From positions 6,292-70,291 of the forward strand of contig CAVUMB010000001.1 of NCBI GenBank assembly GCA_963742405.1: 64,000 bases of DNA, written 5' to 3'. The notes below the pieces were generated by a model. That model was not told where the DNA came from and did no database searches. It worked only from the letters and a program-made list of their open reading frames with translations. Position numbers and translations under genes: made by a program. The DNA comes from JAGVSR01 sp963742405 (lineage in GTDB: Bacteria > Pseudomonadota > Alphaproteobacteria > Rhizobiales > Hyphomicrobiaceae). Of the stretch, positions 56,092 through 64,000 are shown in pieces (position 1 is the stretch's first letter; each line of letters starts with the position of its first letter).

Positions 56092-59000
56092 ATGGCCAAC
56101 GTAACGGCAACGACAGGCGTCGATCAGTTCACCGGGACCGGCGGTAACGGGAACACGGCGTACGAACAACGATGAAATCCTCGTCACCGCCCAGAACCAG
56201 ATCCAGTCCGGCGACCTGTTCGATGGCGGCGCCGGCACGGACACGCTGCGCCTCGACGCGTCGCTCGACTTCACGTCGATCATCAACGGCACGACCAGCG
56301 GCATCAAGAACATCGAGATCATCCGCTTCAATGGCGCCAACACGGCGACGTTCCGCTCGGATCAGTTCGGTGCCGGTCTTCTGCTCGAGTACGCTGACGC
56401 TGCAGGGCACCAACGGCGGCGTTCAAACCATCGTCATCAACATGGTCAGCGGCTGCCACGACACTGAACATGTCGGCCTGGCAGTTCAACAATTGGACCG
56501 GCGGCACCGATATCATCAGCGTTGTCGGCTCCAGCCTGGCAACGACACCATTCTGGTCAGCTCGCAGCACACGCGGTTTGACGGTGGAGCCGGATCCGAC
56601 ACGGTCGACTATTCGACCTGGGGCGGCGGATTCACGCTGACGCTCAACGACATCCACCTGGGCGATGGCGACTTGGAACAGCGGTCTCACCGACCAGTTC
56701 CGTAACGTCGAGAACATCATCGGATCGACAAGCGACGATACGATCACCGGCGACAGCCTGGACAACCGGCTGAGCGGTGCGGGGGGCGACGACATCTTGA
56801 GCGGCGCTGCAGGCAACGACACGCTGGACGGCGGCACGGGCAACGACACCATGACGGGCGGTGTCGGCAACGACACCTTCTATCGTCGACAGCGCCTCGG
56901 ATGTCGTGATCGAGCGCGCCACGGATGCCGGCACGGATCTCGTCTATTCCTCCGTGACCTTCTCGGCCGCGGGGACCAACCAGGACGGCATCGAGAACAT
57001 CACGCTGACCGGGACGGCCAACATCAACGCGACCGGCAATGCGCTTGCCAATGCCTGACCGGCAACTCCGGGCAACAACGTCCTCGACGGCGGCACCGGC
57101 GCCGATACGATGACGGGCGGCGCGGGCAACGATACCTACACTGTCGACAACGCGGGCGATGTCGTCGTCGAACTGTCCTCCGACGCTGGAACGGATCTCG
57201 TCAATTCGTCCGTGACCTTCTCGGCAGCCGGCACCAACCAGTCCGGCATCGAGAACATCACGCTGACCGGAACGGCGAACATCAATGCGACCGGCAATGC
57301 GCTCGCCAACGTCCTGACGGGCAATTCCGGCAACAACGTTCTCGATGGCGGCACCGGTGCCGACACGATGACCGGCGGCGGCCGGGAACGACACCTATAC
57401 GGTCGACAATGTCGGCGACGTGGTCATTGAACTCAGCTCGGACGCAGGAACGGACCTGGTCCTCTCGTCGGTCACCTTCTCGGCCGCCGGGACCAACCAG
57501 TCCGGCATCGAGAACATCACGCTTGACCGGCACGGCCGCGATCAACGCGACCGGGCAATGCGCTTGGCCAACACCATCGACCGGCAACACCGGCAACAAC
57601 GTGCTCGATGGCGGCACCGGCGCCGACACCATGACCGGCGGGCGCGGGCAGCGATACCTACACGGTCGACAATGTCGGCGACTGGTCGTGGAACTGAGCA
57701 CGGATGCGGGCACGGACCTCGTCCTCTCCTCCGTCACGTTCTCGGCCGCCGGCACGAACCAGTCCGGCATCGAGAACATCACGCTCACCGGGACTGCCAA
57801 TATCAACGCCACGGGCAATGCGCTCGACAACATCTGACCGGCAATTCCGGCAACAACGTGCTCGATGGCGGCACCGGCGCTGACACGATGACCGGCGGCG
57901 CGGGCAACGACACCTATTTCGTCGATAACGTCGGCGACATCGTCATCGACCGCGCGACCGACCCTGGAACGGACCTCGTCTCGTCCTCCGTGACCTTCTC
58001 GGCCGCCGGAACCAACCAGGACGGCATCGAGAACATCACGCTGACCGGGCACGGCCAACATCGATGCCACGGGCAACGCGCTGGCCAACATGATCACCGG
58101 CAACTCCGGCAATAACGTCCTCGACGGCGGGACAGGCGCCGACACGATGACCGGCGGCGCCGGATCGGATACCTACTACGTCGACAACCTCAGCGACGTC
58201 GTCGTCGAACTCTCCGCGAATGCCGGCACGGACCTCGTCTATCTCGTCCGTGACCTTCTCGGCGGCCGGCACCAACCAGTCCGGCATCGAGAACATCACG
58301 CTGACCGGGACGGCCACGATCAACGCGACCGGCAATGCGCTCGCCAATGTCCTGACCGGCAATACCGGCAACAACGTGCTCAACGGCGGCACCGGCGACG
58401 ACACGATGATCGGCGGCGTGGGCAACGACACCTATTACTGTCGATAACGTCAGCGACGTGGTCGTCGATCTGGCCTCGGACTTGGGCGACGGATCCGTCT
58501 TCTCGTCTGTGACGTTCTCGGCGGCCGGCGCCAACCAGTCCGGCATCGAGAACATCACGCTGACCGGTAGCGCCACGATCAATGCGACGGGCAATGCGCT
58601 CGCTAACGTACTGACCGGCAACGCCGGCAACAACGTCCTCTTTGGCGGTGATGGCAACGACACGCTTATCGGAGGTCTGGGTAACGATACGCTGACCGGC
58701 GGTTCCGGCGCGGATATCTTTGCTTACGACGCGTATGATACGACTGGTGCCCAGTACGACGTCATCACGGACTTTTCTATCGCTGAGGGAGATCGAATCA
58801 GCCTTGGCGCAACTGGTCCGGCAAGCTTCGAGATGCTCTCGAGGTGGGTCATTCGTTCGGACAGCTTCGGCAACGCGTTCTGGCCGGCGGTTGGAACGGC
58901 CAGGCTCAGTACCTGACGCTCACTGACGTATCAAGGGGAAGCCTTACGGCAGATCAGTTTATTTTCGACGCCTCCACCACGCCCCGGACTATCACGGGCA

Positions 59001-59709
59001 CGAACGGAACCGATATGCTGTTCGGTGGGCTTGGTGACGACACTATTTCCGGCGGGAACGGCATCAACTTCCTAATCGGTGATGCAGGTAACGATACTCT
59101 CATCGGTGGCGACGACAACGATGTCCTCGACGGTGGCACCGGCGCAGATATCATGACCGGCGGAAAGGGCAACGACACCTATTACGTCGATAACGTCGGC
59201 GATATCGTGAACGAGAACGGGCTCAATGATGGTATCGATCGCGTTTACGCAACCGTCAGCTTCTCATTGACCGGAACGGCGTCGGCCGTCGAGAACGCAT
59301 ACCTCTTCGGGATAGGCGACTTCAACCTGACAGGCAATGACCTTAACAATATACTAGCTGGCAATGATAGGAACAACGTGCTCGATGGAGGCCTGGGCAA
59401 CGACACTCTGAGCGGAGGCGCGGGTAACGATACGCTCATCGGCGGTTCGGGCAATGACACGCTCACCGGCGGCGCTGGAGCAGATACGTTCGTTTTCGGG
59501 TCCGGCAGCGGACAGGATCGCATCACCGACTTCAATCGGACTGAGGATTTTCTCGACCTGCGCGCCTACGGGATCGATACGGCGGCAGACTCGCCCCCTT
59601 TGCTACGAACCAGGGTACCAACCTCGTGCTGAACTTCGGCTCGGGCAACACCATCACCATCCAGAATATGCAGGCTGCCCAAATCCACGACGGCATGTTC
59701 ATCGTCTGA
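56092..59709 (+). CDS. Large RTX-type calcium-binding protein with tandem 86-residue repeats (many frameshifts)
   Basis: If read across its breaks the product is about 1,200 residues. It starts ANVTATTGVDQFTGTGGN (no classical signal peptide, as in type I secretion). After an N-terminal domain of about 200 residues come seven tandem repeats of about 86 residues. Each contains LDGGTGADTMTGGAGNDTY (an RTX calcium site), VVELSSDAGTDLV and SVTFSAAGTNQSGIENITLT. A second RTX block follows (FGGDGNDTLIGG, GGLGDDTISGG, GGSGNDTLTGG). It ends in a secretion-type C-terminus, TNLVLNFGSGNTITIQN to MFIV. At least ten single-base shifts split it. Such proteins are exported adhesins or surface-layer proteins; its targets are unknown. 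Confidence 0.82.
56815..58640 (+). repeat. Tandem repeats of about 258 bp inside the RTX gene
   Basis: The landmark GAGAACATCACGCT recurs at about 56993, 57251, 57510, 57772, 58029, 58289 and 58548: seven copies 257-262 bases apart. The consistent spacing equals 86 codons, and the deviations match the frame breaks. The repeats are highly alike, so homologous recombination could change copy number and assembly errors are likely here. Confidence 0.85.
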
Positions 59710-59746
59710 CATGATCGCCGAAAGGCACCGCGCGGAAAGGCGGGCC

Positions 59747-60195
59747 TCACGTCTGCGACGCAACCAGGAGCGGAGAGAAGCCAGCACCGGATCGGCCAGT
59801 GACGGTTATCCCATCGCACTCAAGCCAAGCGTGAGCGCTGAAGCGGCTGGACTGCCGGGAAACACCTAAATAAAGCTTGGTCGCGTAGCCATGCCTTCGC
59901 AGCCAACGATCGGCGGCATAGCCTGGATCAGACAATCCGCTCGCCATGGTGTTCGTTCGGCTACAACGCTTATGGCCCATGCCACGCGATCAAGATCGAG
60001 ATTACGCAGCCCAGCTGCCACCATGGGGATCGGTTGCCGCTCAAAACGGCGAAGGATTGCGCGCAGCGGAGAGCGAGCGTGCTCAACGCGCGCAAGGAAC
60101 ATCTCGAAAAGTGCACGAAAGATATACCGTCGCTCCGAAGAACTGAGCCGAAGGCGGCGCCGGACCTGGGCTGCGACGATCGTCGTCATACGCAC
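59747..60195 (-). CDS. Lasso-peptide B2 protein, transglutaminase-like leader peptidase (one frameshift)
   Basis: The product is about 148 residues. The N-terminal half is helical (RYIFRALFEMFLARVEHARS). The catalytic Cys is in WRADCLIQAM and the catalytic His in FSAHAWLECDG with the neighbouring Asp, the Cys-His-Asp triad of lasso B2 proteins, which cut the leader from the precursor. One base appears lost near 59917, between IQAM and ADRWLRRHG. It starts at 60195 or 60189, overlapping the B1 stop, and is the last gene of the cluster before the convergent RTX gene. Confidence 0.84.
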
Positions 60196-60476
60196 CTTGT
60201 TTCGACTGGTACAATGAGCCGATGCGATTCCAGATCTCCGGCCAGCGCGCGGATATCGTGCTCCAACACGTCGCGTGAGACGCTGTACTTCGCCTCGAGG
60301 AGATCGCAGATCGCTGACAATGACTGGCCCTCTGCAATGAGGCGCCAGACCTGTGCACCGACCGCATCAAGCCCGAAATAGCGACCCTGTTCTTTGTCCA
60401 GCAGGACCGTCTCGTCGGCGACATCGCACGCTACAACATGGCAGGACGCTCCGAATGTCTTTGTGAGTTCCATCAT
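60186..60476 (-). CDS. Lasso-peptide B1 protein, PqqD-like leader-binding domain
   Basis: The product is 96 residues. The PqqD/RRE fold is recognised by ETVLLDKEQGRYFGLDAVGA, QVWRLIAEGQSLSAICDLLE and a C-terminal helix; this domain holds the leader for the other enzymes. Its ATG at 60476 lies in the stop codon of the kinase gene (TAATG), and its end overlaps B2. Confidence 0.88.
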   Translation of the reverse strand: MMELTKTFGASCHVVACDVADETVLLDKEQGRYFGLDAVGAQVWRLIAEGQSLSAICDLLEAKYSVSRDVLEHDIRALAGDLESHRLIVPVETRCV

Positions 60477-61549
60477 TAGTCTCCGATTGGACCAGCCTGA
60501 GTGCAGCCGCGGTCACCGTCGAAGGTGGCTCTAGCGAGGCCGCACACATTCCCAAGCTGTTCGTAGGAACGCGGATAGGAGAGACGGTACACTGGGACGC
60601 AGGATGTAAAACGCCGTGCGACGTCAAGTAATTGAAGTGCTCCCCCAATATCCGAAACGACGAGTTGAAAGCTGTTTTCGATGACGGCCATACAGGCTGC
60701 TGACGGCCCCAACCGTTCGACGCTCGCGACGGAAGTAGCGTCCTTGCTCAAGACGAAGAGCGCAGTGACTGGCACCGCAGATGAAGGGCACCTATGAGGC
60801 ACTTCGACTTCGAACCTTCGTCGAATAAGCCGCCATTGGAACAAGGGGCAGCCCTTCGGGAACAACATTGGCGACGCTATTCGGCCAGAGGCGGAGACTG
60901 GGATACGTCGCCAAGGCGGACCAATCACAGTCACTTCCTACAAGGCGGGCTCCATCGTCGGAGAGTAGCTCATCGCCCGACGCGCCGAGCGCGGCGCAGA
61001 GCGTCGACTTTCCCGCGCCCGAAGATCCCGCGACGATGAAAGCGGCGCCGCGCCGCCGGATAAGCCCGCGTGAAGGACGGCTTCGCCGGGTGAGCGCGAG
61101 AACCCGAGGCGACCACGTGATCGAGGAGGAGGTGGCGAACCGTCGCTTCTCCATCCAAGTTCTCATTCAGGCAGCTGCGGCACCGGATGCGAACGACATC
61201 CTTGAGCGGCGAAATCAAGAAGTCTGCCATGCTTGGAAAACGTACGACAAAAAGTTCCCGCCCCTGTGTGGCGGACACCTCGACTGAACCCAAGCCGGAG
61301 GCCGGCGGTGGAGAATATCAAACGTCCGCCGCCACTCCGAATGAGATCCTTCATGGTCAATTTCTATGCGCACCGACGGAACCAATCCGCAGCAAACACC
61401 TCGCCAAGTTCCGGAAAAGCTAACTCGCTGACAATATTGAGACCAGCGAATCGGTAGCGCCGGGCCACGATGGGCAGTCTGGGCTGTACGTGTGACGATC
61501 TTGGAACCGCTGCATCTGCTGTCGGCTCGACGTATCCGGGCGCTATCAT
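60476..61549 (-). CDS. HPr-kinase-like protein of a lasso-peptide cluster (frameshifted)
   Basis: The locus is 1,074 bases, about 357 residues if repaired. The start ATG at 61549 overlaps the presumed precursor stop (TGATG). It runs ARRYRFAGLNIVSELAFPEL, later LFVVRFPSMADFLI, then FIVAGSSGAGKSTLCAALGA (P-loop) and LLSDDGARLV with SLRLWPNSVANVV. These match the kinases of paeninodin-type lasso clusters, which phosphorylate the C-terminal Ser of the peptide. At least four single-base shifts (near 61375, 61300, 61065 and 60850) break the frame. The C-terminal part ends at the B1 start. Confidence 0.8.
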
Positions 61550-61718
61550 CAGGGGTATGGGGGTTGGGGGTGAGAGTATCAGCTGGAAAACCCTCCTCAC
61601 CAGGAAGGCTGCCGGCTGCCGTGAGGCATTTCACATCACCGAACACCGTCAGCTTCGGCGATTGATAATCACTCCTCTGATCACTCGAGTTTGCTATTTT
61701 TTTCTTGTCGTCGCTCAT
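61549..61718 (-). CDS. Lasso-peptide precursor
   Basis: ATG at 61718 opens a leader with YQSPKLTVFGDVKCLT, the Tyr-x-x-Pro-x-Leu-x3-Gly recognition motif, then AGSLPGEEGFPADTLTPNP. In the given frame it runs on far beyond a normal precursor. In the C-rich run at about 61555-61570 a one-base indel would give a TGA at 61549-61551 that overlaps the kinase start; this gives 56 residues in all. The core would begin with Ala or Gly after the leader Thr, with Glu at ring position 7 or 8. The exact core end is uncertain. Confidence 0.82.
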
Positions 61719-61905
61719 GTGATTCCAGCCTCATTGCACTATCCGACGACGCGGCGCTCAACTCACACGCCGCGCATTTTGCAGTGCGAATCAGGGGCAA
61801 ACTTCTACGAATTCCTCGTACCGCTTGATCTGGGGCCTCGCAACCGCAACGAAGCGGCATTCGGCCAATATACACAGCTGCAAAGCCGTCAATCGGGCCA
61901 AAGCG

Positions 61906-63831
61906 TTACTTTTGATATTCGTCTTGACGCAACAGCCACCTTGCGAGAATGGCGGCGGTGTAGACCTGCTCCTGCTCGGGCTGGGAAAGCGAGGCACCAT
62001 CGGGATAGGCACGCAAGGCAGTCCGCAGACGATCGATATCATAGTACGGCGCGATGCGTTCCAGATGCTCAATTGACAAGAACTCCTCGCGCCTATTGGC
62101 GGAATCGATAACGGCCTTCGAATAGACCCAGCCAAGATGGTTGCGCCCCCGTCTCCAACGCACCTCGTCCGGCATCTCCCCGGCTACGATCCTGCGAAGA
62201 ATGAATTTCGGCCAACCGTTGCGCGTCAATTGCTCGACAGGGAGTGAGAAGCAAAGTGAGGCGACTTGAAGATCGAGAAAAGGATCGCGTGGCTCAATAC
62301 CGACGCGGGACGCCTCACGCTCGTATCGCTCGCGTGCTGCCACGATGCGAGGGTCAAACAGCCTTGCTGCCCGCCTCTCAGGCGATCCTGGGGCAAATGA
62401 AAGCCGGAGCCGCGCCTCCTCGGCTGACAGCCTGGCGCTTAGCCCAATTCTGCGGGCAAAGATCGGGCAAATGAAACTGTCGGGACGCGCTGAGTCCGAG
62501 CGATGAGACGGTTGATCCAGCTTACGGCGCAGTCTGCGTGCCCAGTCTGGAATCGACGCAGCTCTGAATTCTTGTGCCAACCTACTTGCCGGACTGTCTC
62601 CGCCTCCCCAGTAGGCGTGCTGAGCGTGCGCCTCACGAACCGCCGTACGCCAGTATCCACGCCGGACGAGGTAGGGTAGATAGCCGCCGTCGGCGAACAC
62701 GAGGTCGCCGCCGACACCGTCCAGAATCGCCCTTAAGCCGGTCCGCCTCGCGGCGAGATAAACGGCGCGGACCAGCGTCATGTGCCGGTCGAGTGGCGAT
62801 TTCGGGTGTAGCGTGAAACCGATGAGATCGCTCTCCAGTTCGCCAAGCGCGGAATGGTTCACAAATTGGGGATTAAGACCTCCCATCGCGACAGCCGTCC
62901 GGATCATCTGGGTCTCTACGCAGACTTCGGGATCTGGCCGGAAGCGCCGATACTGTTGCGAGTTGGCCATGCCCCTCCTCTGCGCGGATTTTGCGCCCCA
63001 GGGCCGCAACGCTCGTGGAATCGAAGCCACCGCTCAGCATCGCGCCCGTCTCACCGCCTCCGCGCAATCGGCGACGCACCGCCTCGCTCAATACCGTGCG
63101 GACGCGGTTTTCGTAGTCCCCGTCAGAACGCAGCTTCAATTTTTTCAACGGTGCGAAGGTCCAGTAACGCTCGACGGATAGCGCATCGGCCGTAACGATC
63201 AAACTGTGGGCCGCCGGCAATCGTGAGATGCCGACATAGAACGTACATTCAGCATTATACCCCTCCAACCCGCCCACGATCGCATCGGCGATCCGCGCCT
63301 CGTTCAGGCGCCGGGGGACGAACGAGAGGGCGATCAGAGCCTCGGGATCGGAGGCGAAACAGATGCCCCCGTCGGCGGCATGGTAATGAAACGGGCGCAT
63401 GCCGATGCGGTCACGGGTGCAGAAAACGTCGCGCTTGCGACGGTCGTAGATGGCCAGCGCGAAGTCCCCATCGACGTGCGACAGGCTCGAACGCCCCCAG
63501 ATTTCATAAGCCCGCAACACGAGCTCGCTGTCCGCGCGGCTTCGCAGGTGCACGCCCACACGCAGAAGCTCCGTGCGCAACTCAGGAGCGTTCCACAGCG
63601 TGCCGTCCATGACCAGAACGACGCTGCCGTCGTCATTGGCGAGGGGCTGCGCCTCATCTTCGGCTTCTTCCGTGGTTCGCAACAGACAATGGCCCAGCGC
63701 AACATGATCGTCACTCCAGTGCGCAATTCGGTCCGGTCCGCGATGCGGCATGGCAGCTGTCATCCGCGTGATCTGACATCGAGCCCGCGAGGATCGCTGT
63801 TGAAACGAACGATGCCGCAGATGCCGCTCAT
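61906..63831 (-). CDS. Lasso-peptide cyclase, asparagine-synthase-like (two frameshifts)
   Basis: The product is about 641 residues from ATG at 63831 (MSGICGIVRFN). The N-terminal part resembles class II glutamine amidotransferase (HRGPDRIAHWSDDHVALGH, MDGTLWNAPELR, DGDFALAIYDRR). The C-terminal part is the ATP-pyrophosphatase domain with LSGGFDSTSVAAL and AILDGVGGDLVFADGG. Lasso cyclases adenylate the ring Asp/Glu and close the macrolactam on the peptide N-terminus. Frame breaks lie near 63768 and near 62970. It precedes the precursor gene by 187 bases, in which the promoter of the precursor-kinase-B1-B2 unit may lie. Confidence 0.87.
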
Positions 63832-63845
63832 CACCCGAATCCTAC

Positions 63846-64000
63846 TCAAGCCGCTGCAAAACGGTGAAAGGCTCGGCCGTCGCTCACACGCCACCACCCG
63901 GTCGGCAAGCGCGAGGCTGGCGGGACGGTGCGTGATGATGAGGATGGTACGCGAATCCCTTCAATGCCCGCAGGCCTGCCACAACGTGCATCTCGCTTTC
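63846..64000 (-). CDS. ABC transporter ATPase C-terminus, lasso exporter (partial)
   Basis: The last about 50 codons of an ABC protein at the window edge: SEMHVVAGLRALKG, then after a shift near 63953 RTILIITHRPASLALADRVV, which holds the H-loop His (THRPAS). The end in another frame, VSDGRAFHRFAAA with a stop at 63846, fits the family better, so a second shift is likely. As the first gene of the lasso cluster it should export the peptide. Confidence 0.75.
   Translation of the reverse strand, partial: KRDARCGRPAGIEGIRVPSSSSRTVPPASRLPTGWWRVSDGRAFHRFAAA

Noticed and set aside
56815..58640. CRISPR array
   Set aside because: The repeats are 258 bp and coding (RTX); there are no short repeats with unique spacers.
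56092..59709. Programmed frameshifting or phase variation in the RTX gene
   Set aside because: The shifts are at different positions in each repeat, include both gains and losses, and lack a common slippery site; the same error type appears in housekeeping genes.

Overview
The window looks like a chromosomal segment of a methylotrophic alphaproteobacterium of the Hyphomicrobiales, most like Hyphomicrobium. The evidence is a lanthanide-type methanol dehydrogenase (XoxF) with its cytochrome c, quinoprotein accessory genes, the fhcBADC formyl-tetrahydromethanopterin branch, and alphaproteobacterial versions of Zur, L25 and DUF3297. No rRNA, tRNA or CRISPR array was recognised.

Layout. 1-8.8 kb is a periplasmic methanol-oxidation region. 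It holds a truncated Pro/Ala-rich lipoprotein, xoxG and xoxF on the minus strand; divergently a metallo-hydrolase and a SoxYZ-like carrier; then, on the minus strand again, two unknown exported proteins, a YVTN beta-propeller and an MxaD-like protein. 9.1-13.8 kb is fhcB-A-D-C, which takes the one-carbon unit from formyl-H4MPT to formate. 13.9-24.8 kb is mixed housekeeping: DUF1194, pentapeptide repeats, a zinc receptor with a Zur box and zur, rplY-pth-ychF, a NusG paralogue, a TetR regulator and a GlnT/GmaS ligase. 24.9-33.7 kb is surface polysaccharide (ugd, rfbD, rfbB, a UDP-glucuronate epimerase, a glycosyltransferase, YdcF) with an RTX protein inside it. 34-39.8 kb holds a beta-helix/RTX protein, a FecR-domain protein and groESL behind CIRCE. 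39.8-55.6 kb is accessory DNA: toxin-antitoxin pairs, a Gp157 plus Rad52-HNH recombination pair, small secreted proteins, a bactofilin, and five full or broken copies of one uncharacterised gene family. 56.1-59.7 kb is a large RTX protein with tandem repeats of about 258 bp. 59.7-64.0 kb is a lasso-peptide cluster cut by the window edge: precursor, HPr-kinase-like kinase, PqqD-like B1, transglutaminase-like B2, asparagine-synthase-like cyclase and the end of an ABC exporter.

How the genes fit together. XoxF oxidises methanol and XoxG takes its electrons. The metallo-hydrolase, SoxYZ-like carrier, MxaD-like protein and propeller are the kinds of gene that accompany periplasmic quinoproteins. 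Fhc completes formaldehyde oxidation in the cytoplasm. In the lasso cluster, B1 binds the leader, B2 cuts it off, the cyclase closes the ring, the kinase probably phosphorylates the peptide, and the ABC protein exports it.

Quality warning. About 15 otherwise well-conserved genes are broken by one or more apparent single-base indels, often in G or C runs. Key residues are kept on both sides of the breaks, so these are most simply sequencing or consensus errors. Each affected gene is annotated as one locus spanning its frames.
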